Source: Dyadobacter endophyticus
GTDB taxonomy: Bacteria; Bacteroidota; Bacteroidia; Cytophagales; Spirosomataceae
Assembly: GCF_014641595.1 (NCBI RefSeq)
Contig: NZ_BMIA01000006.1
Coordinates: 181,945-245,944, forward strand
Direction of reading: 5' to 3'
DNA: 64,000 nt
A model generated the notes under the pieces. The model ran no database searches. It was not told the DNA's origin and worked only from the letters and a program-made list of their open reading frames with translations. Below, piece after piece: positions 18,898 through 28,430 of this stretch (its first letter is position 1; each line of letters opens with the position of its first letter). The translations under genes and the position numbers were made by a program.

Positions 18898-18990
18898 GAT
18901 AGTTGGGCGCCCCGCGGCTATCGCCGCATGACCGATGGCACACGGCCAGTGACACACGGCTAGCGGCATAGCCTAGCCGTGCGGGCTATG
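18898..18990. repeat. GC-rich cluster of small dyads (REP-like)
   Basis: The gap between the ABC-F gene and dedA is GC-rich with several hairpins. The best is CACGGCTAG (18955-18963) with CTAGCCGTG (18973-18981), 9 bp around a 9-nt loop; GCGGC-tatc-GCCGC lies near 18915-18928; CACACGGC occurs twice. No T-run follows. It could be a REP-like interspersed element or an mRNA-stabilising 3' hairpin for the ABC-F gene. Confidence 0.45.
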
Positions 18991-19008
18991 GTTTGTTGAC
19001 TTTTAAAA

Positions 19009-20904
19009 TTAGGCATTTTCCGACAGTTCCAGCCAGCGCAACTCTTTATCGGCCTGGCTTTCATTGATTTCTTCGATTTGCTTCGACCATTTTGCCAGCT
19101 CCTCATGCGAACCGCCATTATTCAGACTCTCCACAAGTTTTGCCTTTGTTTGCTCCAATTTCGCAATATCAGCTTCCAGCTGTTCCATTTCCTTTTGCTC
19201 CTTATAGCTCAGCTTCCGTTTTGCAGCGACGACCGGTGCCGCTACGACTTCTTTCTGAACAGCTGCTGCAACTGGCGCAGTTGGTTTTGCGGGAGCATTG
19301 CTGGCGGCTGCTTTCTTTTCGGCCTCCTGCTCGTCCTGGTAATCCCGTAACTCAGTATAATTGCCCGGGAAATCACTGATCTTGCCTTCTCCATCGAACA
19401 CAAAAATATGCTGCACGAGGCGGTCGAGGAAGTAGCGATCGTGGGAAACGATCATCAGACAGCCCGGGAAATTGAGCAGAAACTCTTCGAGTACATTCAA
19501 ACTATCGATATCGAGGTCGTTCGTCGGCTCATCGAGAATCAGGAAGTTCGGCTGCTTGATCAGAATCAGAAGAAGCTGCAAACGACGCTTTTCTCCTCCG
19601 CTTAGTTTCGATATAAAATCATACTGCTTGGAAGGCGAGAACAAAAATGCCTGCAACAGATGGCCCACCGTTACCGTTTCGCCGGTCCCGAGTTGAACCA
19701 CTTCGGCGACGTCCTTCACAATGTCGATCACGCGCTGGTTTTCATTGAACACCAGATCCGTTTGTTTGTAATAACCAAACTGAACCGTTTCTCCGGTGCT
19801 GATCTTTCCTTTGTCAGGCTGCAATTCTCCCGTAATCATGTTCAGGAGCGTCGATTTGCCCATTCCATTTTTCCCAACCACGCCAATGCGGTCGCCACGA
19901 CGGAAGGTATATTCGAAATTTTTGATCAATTCCCGCTCGCCGAAGCCTTTGCTGATGTTTTCCAGTTCGATGATCTTGCTGCCCAATCGCGAAGTCCGCA
20001 CATTGAGCTCCATTTGCACATCGAACTTCTTCTGGCTGGCCTTTTCTTTCAGGTCCTCAAACGCGTCGACACGATATTTGGCCTTCGTTCCGCGCGCTTT
20101 CGGCTGCTTTCTGATCCATTCCAGCTCCTTGCGCATGAGGTTACGCGCCTTATCGATCGTAGCCGCTTCGAGTTCTTCGCGCTCAGCCTTTTTTTCGAGG
20201 AAATAAGAGTAATTTCCTTTATAAGTATATGCCGAACCATGGTCCAGTTCGAGCATCTGGTTACAAACAGTGTCGAGGAAGTACCGGTCGTGGGTTACTA
20301 CCAATAATGTCGTATTGGAAGTATTGAGGTATTCTTCCAACCATTCGACGGTATCGAGGTCGAGGTGGTTGGTAGGTTCATCGAGAATAAGCAGGTCAGG
20401 ATCTTCGAGCAGCACTTTGGCCAATGCTACGCGCTTGCGCTGGCCACCCGAGAGTGTTCCATAAAGATTATCCGTGTGGTGAATGCCCAGCCGGCCGAGC
20501 ACCTCCTTTGTTTTATACTCAAAATCCCACGCATTGAACTTGTCCATATCCTCCATCACCTCCGCGAGCTCGTCATGGTCGTCGTTTTCGATCGCATGCT
20601 CATACCGTTTCACTACCTGCGCCACCGGATTATTCGATGAGAATATCACTTCCAGTATCGGTAACGATTCGTCGAATGCAGGACTTTGGTCGAGATAACC
20701 CACGCGGATGTCTTTGCGGATACTGACTTCGCCCTCATCGGCCGGGATCTTGCCCGTGAGTATATTCAGAAATGTGGTTTTTCCGGTCCCGTTCGTCCCG
20801 ATCAACGCTACCTTATCACCCCTGCTGATCCCAAAACTGATATTCTTAAAAAGCCACCGGTCGCCGAATGACTTGGCTATATTTTCCGCCGAAAGATAAT
20901 TCAT
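19009..20904 (-). CDS. ABC-F family ATPase, Uup-like
   Basis: 631-residue soluble ABC-F protein with two ATPase domains. Domain 1 has Walker A GTNGTGKTTF, signature LSGGQRKRVALAK and Walker B LLILDEPTNHLD. Domain 2 has GKNGMGKSTL, LSGGEKRRLQLL and FLILDEPTNDLD. The C-terminal 90 residues are an Ala/Pro linker and a charged coiled coil, as in Uup. ABC-F proteins act on ribosomes or, for Uup, on branched DNA; which applies is not decided by sequence. Monocistronic. Confidence 0.92.
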   Translation of the reverse strand: MNYLSAENIAKSFGDRWLFKNISFGISRGDKVALIGTNGTGKTTFLNILTGKIPADEGEVSIRKDIRVGYLDQSPAFDESLPILEVIFSSNNPVAQVVKRYEHAIENDDHDELAEVMEDMDKFNAWDFEYKTKEVLGRLGIHHTDNLYGTLSGGQRKRVALAKVLLEDPDLLILDEPTNHLDLDTVEWLEEYLNTSNTTLLVVTHDRYFLDTVCNQMLELDHGSAYTYKGNYSYFLEKKAEREELEAATIDKARNLMRKELEWIRKQPKARGTKAKYRVDAFEDLKEKASQKKFDVQMELNVRTSRLGSKIIELENISKGFGERELIKNFEYTFRRGDRIGVVGKNGMGKSTLLNMITGELQPDKGKISTGETVQFGYYKQTDLVFNENQRVIDIVKDVAEVVQLGTGETVTVGHLLQAFLFSPSKQYDFISKLSGGEKRRLQLLLILIKQPNFLILDEPTNDLDIDSLNVLEEFLLNFPGCLMIVSHDRYFLDRLVQHIFVFDGEGKISDFPGNYTELRDYQDEQEAEKKAAASNAPAKPTAPVAAAVQKEVVAAPVVAAKRKLSYKEQKEMEQLEADIAKLEQTKAKLVESLNNGGSHEELAKWSKQIEEINESQADKELRWLELSENA

Positions 20905-21042
20905 GTGTAAATGTAAAATTCTGTAAATGCAAAGTTAGGACAGATATCAAACAACAAAGAAAAAATTCGCTTTCATAGGGTAAATAGGCTAATATTGCCA
21001 CTTATATTCTGTTAGATGGTTCCATTGAACACATTCATTATC

Positions 21043-22023
21043 ATGTCCAAAACATCCCTTTACCTAATCTTAACCGTTTTTCTTTGTTTTAAAGTAGCAG
21101 CGCAGGACAGTAATTTTAAAAGTTATACACAAAAAATCGGAGGTAGTCCTCAGGTGTATGACATGGTCGCGATCCCAGGTGGTGAATTCACGATGGGGAG
21201 TCCGGCCGGCGAAAAAGGCCGCAGAGCCGACGAAGGTCCTCAACATAAGGTCAAAATCGAGCCCTTCTGGATGGGCAAAACCGAAGTGATCTGGGACATT
21301 TACGATTTGTACGCTTTCAAGAATATGGAAAAGGAAATGGGCGCACGCCACCCGGATCCTGACAAAAGCGTTCAGAAAACCGACGCAAGTACCCGTCCAT
21401 CCCCTCCTTATGTAGATATGTCTTTTGGAATGGGCCGTTCGGGCTATCCGGCGATCAACATGACGCAGTATGCGGCAATTTATTTCTGCAAATGGCTATA
21501 CGAAAAAACCGGGATCTTCTACCGTCTTCCCACCGAGGCCGAATGGGAATATGCTTGCCGTGCAGGCTCTAAAACAGCTTATTCTTTTGATGAATCCAAA
21601 ATCGATGAATATGCATGGTACCGCAAAAACAGCGACGCTGCTTACAAGAAAGTAGGACAGAAGAAGCCCAATGCATGGGGACTTTATGATATGCACGGCA
21701 ATGTTATGGAATGGACATTAGACCAATATATTCCAGATTATTACGCCAAACAACCCAAAGGCGAAGCATTCGCGCCGGTTACTGAACTCTATCCTACTTC
21801 CGTTCGCGGTGGTTCTTGGGACGACGAAGCTTCCGATCTTCGCAGTGCCGCCCGTGTTGCTTCTAAGCCGGAATGGAAAATCCTTGACCCGCAGTTGCCT
21901 AAATCGGAATGGTGGATGACCAGCGCGTCATTTGTGGGTTTCCGTGTCGTAAGACCGCTAAAAACACCTTCACCAGAGGAAATTAAAGCGTATTACAGCC
22001 CTAAGTTGATTGAAGACTACTGA
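21043..22023 (+). CDS. Formylglycine-generating-enzyme-like (SUMF1) secreted protein
   Basis: 326 residues from the ATG at 21043 (signal peptide MSKTSLYLILTVFLC...); an ATG at 21016 would add nine residues. The FGE-sulfatase domain is clear: MVAIPGGEFTMGSP, YRLPTEAEWEYACRAG, GLYDMHGNVMEW, RGGSWDD and VGFRVVR. True FGE oxidises a sulfatase Cys with a Cys pair; no such pair is evident near the C-terminus, so a structural or ergothioneine-synthase-like use of the fold is as likely. The Tat oxidoreductase gene follows 24 bp later, which suggests one operon. Confidence 0.85.
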   Translation: MSKTSLYLILTVFLCFKVAAQDSNFKSYTQKIGGSPQVYDMVAIPGGEFTMGSPAGEKGRRADEGPQHKVKIEPFWMGKTEVIWDIYDLYAFKNMEKEMGARHPDPDKSVQKTDASTRPSPPYVDMSFGMGRSGYPAINMTQYAAIYFCKWLYEKTGIFYRLPTEAEWEYACRAGSKTAYSFDESKIDEYAWYRKNSDAAYKKVGQKKPNAWGLYDMHGNVMEWTLDQYIPDYYAKQPKGEAFAPVTELYPTSVRGGSWDDEASDLRSAARVASKPEWKILDPQLPKSEWWMTSASFVGFRVVRPLKTPSPEEIKAYYSPKLIEDY

Positions 22024-22047
22024 TCATATATAAACTCTTAATTCGAA

Positions 22048-23391
22048 ATGGAACAGAACAGACGTAATTTTTTGAAAGCATCAGGCCTGATCGCCGGCGG
22101 TGCTATCCTGAACCCGTTCACGGGCTATGGTTATAATAGCGCGGTTGGTGAGACGATCAAAGTGGCTCTTATCGGCTGCGGAGGACGTGGTACGGGTGCT
22201 GCTGCACAAGCATTGAGCACTTCGCAAAACGTGCAGATCGTAGCAATGGCCGACGCTTTCAAGGATCGTCTTGATGATTCCTACAAAAACCTCACGGCGA
22301 AAAAATATAAAAACGCTGCGGGACAGCCGGTCGACATCAAAACGAAAGTAGACGTGCCCGAAGACCGGAAGTTTGTAGGGTTCGATGCATTCAAAAAAGC
22401 CATCGCATTGAAAGATGTGGATGTAGTAATCCTTGCGACGCCTCCGGGCTTCCGTCCTTCGCATTTCGAAGAGGCTGTGAAGAATAACAAGCATATTTTC
22501 ATGGAAAAACCGGTTGCAACTGATGCACCGGGTATCCGCAAAGTGCTTGAAGTAGCGGAAGAAGCTAAAAAGAAGAAATTGAACGTCGTGGTAGGTCTGC
22601 AACGTCATTATCAGGCTAACTACCGTGAGGCCATCAAACGCATTCACGACGGTGCGCTGGGCGATATTGTAGGCGGCCAGGTTTACTGGGTGGGAAGTAG
22701 CCCATGGATGAAAGAACGTCAGGCCAACCAAACTGAAATGGAATACCAAATGAGAAACTGGTATTACTTCAACTGGCTTTGCGGCGACCACATTTCAGAA
22801 CAGCACGTTCACAACATCGATGTGGCTAACTGGGTGAAAAACGGCTACCCCGTATCGATTCAGGGCTCAGGTGGCCGTCAGGTACGTACCGGAAAGGCTT
22901 ATGGAGAGATTTACGATCACCACACGCTCGATCTGGTTTACGCCGACGGAACGGTGATTTCAAGCCAATGCCGCCAGTTCGAAGGAACCTGGAACCGCGT
23001 TGACGAGGCTTTCGTAGGTACCAAAGGCCGTATCGACAGCTTCGATGACAAGAAAACAATCCTGAAAGACTATAAAGGAGGTGTGATTTATCATCATGAC
23101 AACTCGAATTACAGGAACCCGTATCAGGTGGAACACGACGAACTGTTTGCTGCCATCGCGAAAGGTGAATACAAATTCGCTGATGCCGAAAACGGTGCAA
23201 AAAGTACCATGACGTCGATCATGGGCCGTATGGCGACCTATTCAGGCAAGCAGATCAAATGGGAAGAAGCGTTGAACTCAGACATCAACCTGTTCCCCGA
23301 CAAACTTGCGTGGGACGCGTCCCCGAAAGTCCTGCCAGGTCCGGACGGGCTTTATCCAGTGGCAATCCCGGGCAAAACTCAGGTGATATAA
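22048..23391 (+). CDS. Tat-exported Gfo/Idh/MocA family oxidoreductase
   Basis: 447 residues with a twin-arginine signal (NRRNFLKASG) then the NAD(P)-binding fold (VALIGCGGRGTGAA) and the family motif MEKPVATD. Export through Tat fits a protein folded with cofactor in the cytoplasm. Bacteroidota encode many such periplasmic relatives, probably in sugar or cyclitol redox chemistry; the substrate is unknown. It is the second gene of a two-gene unit and is followed by a strong terminator. Confidence 0.9.
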   Translation: MEQNRRNFLKASGLIAGGAILNPFTGYGYNSAVGETIKVALIGCGGRGTGAAAQALSTSQNVQIVAMADAFKDRLDDSYKNLTAKKYKNAAGQPVDIKTKVDVPEDRKFVGFDAFKKAIALKDVDVVILATPPGFRPSHFEEAVKNNKHIFMEKPVATDAPGIRKVLEVAEEAKKKKLNVVVGLQRHYQANYREAIKRIHDGALGDIVGGQVYWVGSSPWMKERQANQTEMEYQMRNWYYFNWLCGDHISEQHVHNIDVANWVKNGYPVSIQGSGGRQVRTGKAYGEIYDHHTLDLVYADGTVISSQCRQFEGTWNRVDEAFVGTKGRIDSFDDKKTILKDYKGGVIYHHDNSNYRNPYQVEHDELFAAIAKGEYKFADAENGAKSTMTSIMGRMATYSGKQIKWEEALNSDINLFPDKLAWDASPKVLPGPDGLYPVAIPGKTQVI

Positions 23392-23400
23392 TTAAGACTT

Positions 23401-23439
23401 AAAACGCAAAATGGCCCGCTGAGGGCCATTTTGCGTTTT
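23401..23439 (+). terminator. Strong intrinsic terminator
   Basis: Perfect 17-bp stem beginning AAAACGCAAAATGGCCC with a 5-nt loop and ending in TTTT, 10 bp after the oxidoreductase stop codon. Confidence 0.9.
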
Positions 23440-23520
23440 AATAGTATTTCTCGAAGCGAATAACTATATTCGGTAAGAGAATTCTTGACGATACTTATTG
23501 TAGAACGAAATATGTAGTCG

Positions 23521-23715
23521 GTGAAGCTTAGCCTTAGAAACGCTGTACTTATTCTCCTTGCCGGCATGATCGTGCTGGCAACCGGTTCGTTTTTAAACTC
23601 CGCGAAGACCCAGTTCAGTGACCCCATCATTCTGAGCGGGCTCACGATCGAATTCATAGGCACTATCTGGCTGGTACTATGCCTCAACCAACGGCGCAGG
23701 CGCCACAAGGCCTGA
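23521..23715 (+). CDS. Small two-helix membrane protein
   Basis: 64 residues from a GTG: MKLSLRNAVLILLAGMIVLA begins the first helix, a second (LTIEFIGTIWLVLCL) follows, and the C-terminus is QRRRRHKA. The topology suggests cytoplasmic ends with the positive tail inside. No recognised family. The start codon and existence rest on coding-like composition and hydrophobic pattern only; it ends immediately beside the convergent aroC stop. Confidence 0.55.
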   Translation: MKLSLRNAVLILLAGMIVLATGSFLNSAKTQFSDPIILSGLTIEFIGTIWLVLCLNQRRRRHKA

Positions 23716-24795
23716 TCACAACTTCGCCGATCTGTTTCTTAGATAAAAATCCGCCAGAACCAAAGCGGCCATCGCTTCTACGATAGGCACTGCACGAGGT
23801 ACGACGCATGGGTCATGACGGCCTTTTCCTTGTACAATTGCAACATTACCGAACTGATCGACGCTCTCCTGATCCTGCATAATCGTAGCAACAGGCTTGA
23901 ATGCAGTGCGGAAGTAAATGTCCTCGCCATTTGAAATACCACCCTGAATACCTCCGGAATGGTTCGTACGCGTGTGTACATGGCCGCTTTCGTCGGTATA
24001 GAACGCATCATTGTGCTGAGAACCTGGTAATAACACCCCATCGAACCCACTTCCGTATTCAAAGCCTTTAACAGCATTAATGCTCAGCATTGCCTTACCA
24101 AGTTCAGCGTGAAGCTTGTCGAAAACGGGCTCTCCCCAACCGGCCGGCGTTCCTTTTACGACACAATTAACAACTCCGCCGATTGAATCGCCCTGCTTAC
24201 GGACGCCATCAATATAATCAAACATCTGCTGAGCCATTTCAGGGTCCGGGCAGCGCACTGCATTGTTTTCGGTTTCGGAAAGGTCCAATTCCTGGTAACT
24301 TTTTTCCAGTTTCATTGTACCCACTTGTGATACATAAGCCTGAATACTTACCCCTAATTCGGCTAGCATCAGCTTCGCGAGTGCACCAGCGGCTACGCGT
24401 GCGGCCGTTTCGCGCGCAGAGCTGCGCCCACCTCCGCGATAGTCACGAACGCCGTATTTGACCTGGTAGGTGTAATCGGCGTGGGAAGGCCTGAATTGTG
24501 CGGCTATATGCGAGTAATCCTTACTCCGCTGGTCTTCATTCCGGATCACCATTGCAATGGGCGTACCGGTCGTTTTTCCTTCGAACACGCCGGATAGCAC
24601 CTCGAACTCGTCCGCTTCTTTACGCTGCGTCGTAATTCTGGATTGCCCCGGCTTTCTGCGCGTTAGTTCGCTTTGTATAAAATCAGAATCAAAAGGCACG
24701 CCCGCCGGACAGCCTTCTATCACTACACCGATCCCTACTCCGTGCGATTCGCCGAAAGTGGCTATTCTAAATATCTTGCCGTATGTACTGCCCAT
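23716..24795 (-). CDS. aroC: Chorismate synthase
   Basis: Converts 5-enolpyruvylshikimate-3-phosphate to chorismate using reduced FMN, last step of the shikimate pathway. 359 residues with the three family signatures: GESHGVGIGVVIEGCPAG, the YRGGGRSSARETAARVAAGA region and RHDPCVVPRAVPI. Soluble. Its stop abuts that of the small membrane protein, and the BatD-like gene lies 5 bp upstream on the same strand. Confidence 0.97.
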   Translation of the reverse strand: MGSTYGKIFRIATFGESHGVGIGVVIEGCPAGVPFDSDFIQSELTRRKPGQSRITTQRKEADEFEVLSGVFEGKTTGTPIAMVIRNEDQRSKDYSHIAAQFRPSHADYTYQVKYGVRDYRGGGRSSARETAARVAAGALAKLMLAELGVSIQAYVSQVGTMKLEKSYQELDLSETENNAVRCPDPEMAQQMFDYIDGVRKQGDSIGGVVNCVVKGTPAGWGEPVFDKLHAELGKAMLSINAVKGFEYGSGFDGVLLPGSQHNDAFYTDESGHVHTRTNHSGGIQGGISNGEDIYFRTAFKPVATIMQDQESVDQFGNVAIVQGKGRHDPCVVPRAVPIVEAMAALVLADFYLRNRSAKL

Positions 24796-24800
24796 TAAAC

Positions 24801-26198
24801 TTACTTTCTAAATACCCAAATCATTGTTACCAACAACAATACAATCAAGATGTTGGTTAAATCTTTCAAAATCTTTTTATAGTCGATCGTCTCGCGGCTG
24901 CTGTCAAGGTTTTCGAGGTTATCGTACAAACCCGAAGAACCGGATAGCGACAAATTAGCCAATTTGTAATCGTCTCCCCGCACCTCCAATGTCGCTGCGG
25001 ACGTCAATGTATCATAATTCTGCTTCTCGACATCGAAATAAATCCAGTGAAAATACCTGCTTAGCGGGAATTCTCCATCCTTTCTGGGAACGACAAAATA
25101 GTTGAATGTCCTTTCTCCCACGACGCTCTGGTAGCTCCGCTTGATCACCTGGCTAACCTCCGGTGGATAAATGTCGAAGGAAGAGCTCGCCTGGATCACC
25201 GGCGCAGGAATGGCCGTTATATTGCCAACGCCTTCCACTTTGAACATATATCTGACGCTCTCTCCCGGATACACCAGATCACTCGACAATCGCTCTTTCA
25301 AACTGTATTGTCCCACGGCCACCTGGTCGCGCAAGGGATGATCAGGCAGCTGCCGCACCACTACGGTTACAGGCCTCGAATAGAAGCCTCTTACCAGCTT
25401 TTTCTCGACATTCACCGCTCCACCGCTTTCCGTCACCAGCATATCGAGCTTCACCGATGGCAACACGATATCCTCCGTCGTGATCGGGAAAAGCCTCGCC
25501 TGGTACATGTTGTATTCCGCATATTTACGGCCGCGGATTGTAACCTTTCGTTTGATAATCTCCTCGACGCCGATATTTTCTTCCCAGCAGTTTACCGGCC
25601 TCACGGCTTTCAGAATGCTTTGCAACTGCTCGTTAAACCGATAAAACTCCATTTCCACCGGCGCATTCTCAGCAATATATAACGATATCCGGACTGCAAA
25701 GCCTTGCCGAATATAGACTTCCTTCTTATCTGTCTGCACCGACAAAAACACCGATTGGCTATTGTCCTCAACTTCCGTTACCGCTACATTCTCCTCCAAC
25801 GCATTCCCGCTCTCGTCGCCGGCCTTTGCAAAAACGACCATTGTTTCATCCGAGCGCAGTTTGAGGTTATTAACTGCCAGCGTAAATTCCGGAATCAAAT
25901 AGTTACCTGCCTTTTTTGCGTAGTATTCCTGGGTGATGGTTTGGATAACCACCTTCCGCCCATCTACCGTGTTTACGGAACTCGTGGCCGACTTGCTCCT
26001 TTTTTCCAAGTCTTTGATTTCCGGGAAGATAACCGACGGCCTGGTCTCCACATCCCGCAACACGACCGAGATTAAAAATGGCTGATCCAATGTCAGATTT
26101 TTCGAGCCATACTCAATGGTCACAAGGTTCTCCGACGACTGCGCCAGGGAGATACTAGAAAAACACAAAAAAATATTTAATAACGCATATAATTTCAT
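24801..26198 (-). CDS. BatD-like periplasmic protein with C-terminal membrane anchor
   Basis: 465 residues: signal peptide (MKLYALLNIFLCFSSISLAQ), repeated Ig-like beta domains, and a single C-terminal helix (LTNILIVLLLVTMIWVFRK). The N-terminal region EYGSKNLTLDQPFLISVVL and the block YPGESVRYMFKVEGVGNI fit BatD (oxygen tolerance family). BatD genes normally sit with batA, B, C and E; here it stands alone upstream of aroC. Function is structural or protein-protein interaction at the membrane, not catalytic. Confidence 0.78.
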   Translation of the reverse strand: MKLYALLNIFLCFSSISLAQSSENLVTIEYGSKNLTLDQPFLISVVLRDVETRPSVIFPEIKDLEKRSKSATSSVNTVDGRKVVIQTITQEYYAKKAGNYLIPEFTLAVNNLKLRSDETMVVFAKAGDESGNALEENVAVTEVEDNSQSVFLSVQTDKKEVYIRQGFAVRISLYIAENAPVEMEFYRFNEQLQSILKAVRPVNCWEENIGVEEIIKRKVTIRGRKYAEYNMYQARLFPITTEDIVLPSVKLDMLVTESGGAVNVEKKLVRGFYSRPVTVVVRQLPDHPLRDQVAVGQYSLKERLSSDLVYPGESVRYMFKVEGVGNITAIPAPVIQASSSFDIYPPEVSQVIKRSYQSVVGERTFNYFVVPRKDGEFPLSRYFHWIYFDVEKQNYDTLTSAATLEVRGDDYKLANLSLSGSSGLYDNLENLDSSRETIDYKKILKDLTNILIVLLLVTMIWVFRK

Positions 26199-26300
26199 TT
26201 CAGTTTTTCGTTATCTTTATTGGAATTGCTGAAAACGAAGCGTTTTTAAGGGTTTCTCCTGTTTAATAGTTTTCCCTAAACCACAAAACTACATAATACT

Positions 26301-26507
26301 ATGGCCTCGATGCTTGAATACATTAAAATTATTCTCCAAAAAGTCAGCTTCGACCGCAAATTATTTGAAAAAGAACTCCGCAAAGCGATACGCATGTTAA
26401 TGCCCGCTGAGATCAAAAGACTTAGACAATGGTGTTACGACCATTATGCAACTGTTCACTTACCAGTGTTGAACATATGTTTTGAACGACTTTCCGCGTT
26501 GAATTAG
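26301..26507 (+). CDS. Conserved hypothetical protein, 68 residues
   Basis: Basic helical protein (MASMLEYIKIILQKVSFDRK...) with the segment RKAIRMLMPAEIKRLRQWC. No signal peptide. Codon use is gene-like and a bidirectional terminator follows. A small RNA- or protein-binding role is possible but nothing in the sequence decides it. Confidence 0.65.
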   Translation: MASMLEYIKIILQKVSFDRKLFEKELRKAIRMLMPAEIKRLRQWCYDHYATVHLPVLNICFERLSALN

Positions 26508-26550
26508 CAACAAAACCTATCATTTGATAATCGAGAGCTTAGAAAATAAG

Positions 26551-26578
26551 AAAGCCGCCCGAATTCGGGCGGCTTTTC
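26551..26578. terminator. Bidirectional palindromic terminator
   Basis: 26-bp perfect palindrome (AAAGCCGCCCGAA and its complement) with A/T runs on both sides, between the convergent 68-residue gene and the TPR gene. Confidence 0.88.
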
Positions 26579-26597
26579 TCTTATAGCCTTTTCGGAA

Positions 26598-28352
26598 TTA
26601 CTTCTTCTTTGTAGCAGGCTTAGTTGCCGTGCCAGCGGCAGGTTGTGCTGGTTGAGCTACCGCCAATCCTAATGCCTCTTTTGCAGCAGCATTATCCGGA
26701 TCTACTTTAAGCAGTTTCTCCCAATATTCTTTCGCTTTCGCCTCGTCTTTCAATGTCGATTGAGCGTGGAATGCGAGGTATCCGTAAGCCAATTTCAAAT
26801 AAGACTTGTATTTGCTCGGATCCGGATCTTTCTCCGCCAATTCCGTCAATTTCAGATAATATGGCTGTGAAATACCTTTGTCAACATTCTCTTGTCTGTC
26901 GTACGCATTGTAGAGCGTACTTGCACGCCAGTAGTAGCCGTATGGCCAATCGGGCAATTTACGGGTTACAGTAGCGAAGATCGAGTCAGCTCTCAGGTAC
27001 ATGTTACGTTTGTCAGTTGCTATTTTCACGCTATCAGCAAAGTTAGGATCGCCGCTTTTAGGAACGATATAGCTCTGTGCTGTCTGGAAGTTAGCAAGCC
27101 CTTCATAGTAATAGTCATTGGCAGTTGCTTTCGCGGTGTCCAGGCCGTTACCCTTTGAATAGGCAGCAGCAGCCTTAGGATAATCCTTTGCAGCGTAGTA
27201 CAAGCCTGCAACTTCTTTGTAGGTAGCAGCAGCCTCCGCTTTACTGGTATCCATTTCAGCACCTTTCTTAATATACTCCATACCCAATGAATCGTAGCCT
27301 TTGCCATCGGTTGCCTTAGCATTAAGTGCACGGCCAAGGTATTTGTAGTCATCACCGATTACTTTGTCAGGCGATCCTTTGATAAACTCGTCAAGGCTCT
27401 GGATTGCTTCGTCAGGCTTATTGGTTTTGAAATAAGCCCATCCATACATACGCTTGATGATCGGGTTATTGATCTTTCCTTTTGCTTCTTCGAGGAATTG
27501 AAGTGATTTTGTGTAATCATCAGCAGTAAATGCGAACTGTGCACCGCGAAGTTTCATTTCAGGGTCAGTGCTACCGCTTTTTTGCAGATACAAGTCGAAG
27601 TTTTCAGCCGCCTGCTTGTATTTCTGAGCGAAGAAGTAAAGCTCAGCGAGGTCTTTGTAAGCAGGTGCGAAGTTAGCGTCAGATTCAATTGCTTTCTTGT
27701 AGTTCTCCAAGGCAAGGTTATAGTTCTTACCACGCAGGTAAACAGAACCAATAGCATTGTGAGCAGCCGCATAATTTGGTTTTGCGGTCAAAGCGTATTC
27801 GTAAGCGGTCACGGCGTTACCACCTTCATTCCGCAACATCAAAGCGTCTCCTTTTGCCAGATAAGCGTCAGCAAGGTTTTTGTCGCGGGCAATCGCCAGG
27901 TCAAGCAAACGGATTGCTTCGGCTGGGTCGCTGTTTTTCTCGAAAAGTGTATAAGCTTCGCCTATTCTGAAAAGAACTTCGGCATCTTTCTTTTTCTTCT
28001 TTTCAGCTTCGTCGAAAAGTGTTTTGGCTTTCGCACGGTCGCCTTTTGCCAGGGCTACTGTTCCAAGACCCACCTGGTTCAGGTAAGACTTCTCATCCAG
28101 CGACAGACCTTTTTCGAATGCTTTCTGCGCCTCGTCCAATTGATTGGTTTTGATATAGTAATAACCAAGGTAATATTGGTTATCAGCAGAAGGGGTTCCT
28201 TCGGCAAGCTTCTTGAACGCAGCGCCTGCCTCATTATAACGTTCTCCATGAATTAATGCCAACCCGTCCTGTACCGTCTGTGCGTGTAAGTTAACAAACG
28301 CTAATAAACCAAATACCAATGCTACTAATTTCATTCTCATGTTTCTGTTCAT
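26598..28352 (-). CDS. Exported tetratricopeptide-repeat protein
   Basis: 584 residues with a signal peptide (MKLVALVFGLLAFVNLHAQ) and about a dozen TPR-like helical repeats, for example YYLGYYYIKTNQLDEAQKAF. The tail is Pro/Ala/Lys-rich and low in complexity. TPR proteins are scaffolds; in the periplasm this one likely works with the Ton machinery encoded just upstream. It is the last gene of the ExbB-ExbD-ExbD-TonB-DUF-PstS-TPR series, 78 bp after PstS. Confidence 0.85.
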   Translation of the reverse strand: MNRNMRMKLVALVFGLLAFVNLHAQTVQDGLALIHGERYNEAGAAFKKLAEGTPSADNQYYLGYYYIKTNQLDEAQKAFEKGLSLDEKSYLNQVGLGTVALAKGDRAKAKTLFDEAEKKKKKDAEVLFRIGEAYTLFEKNSDPAEAIRLLDLAIARDKNLADAYLAKGDALMLRNEGGNAVTAYEYALTAKPNYAAAHNAIGSVYLRGKNYNLALENYKKAIESDANFAPAYKDLAELYFFAQKYKQAAENFDLYLQKSGSTDPEMKLRGAQFAFTADDYTKSLQFLEEAKGKINNPIIKRMYGWAYFKTNKPDEAIQSLDEFIKGSPDKVIGDDYKYLGRALNAKATDGKGYDSLGMEYIKKGAEMDTSKAEAAATYKEVAGLYYAAKDYPKAAAAYSKGNGLDTAKATANDYYYEGLANFQTAQSYIVPKSGDPNFADSVKIATDKRNMYLRADSIFATVTRKLPDWPYGYYWRASTLYNAYDRQENVDKGISQPYYLKLTELAEKDPDPSKYKSYLKLAYGYLAFHAQSTLKDEAKAKEYWEKLLKVDPDNAAAKEALGLAVAQPAQPAAGTATKPATKKK

Positions 28353-28430
28353 TTTTTACCCGGTTAAAATAATGATAAAAAACTTGGTTTTTCAATAACA
28401 AGCCCCAAATCTACTAATTGTTTACATTCA

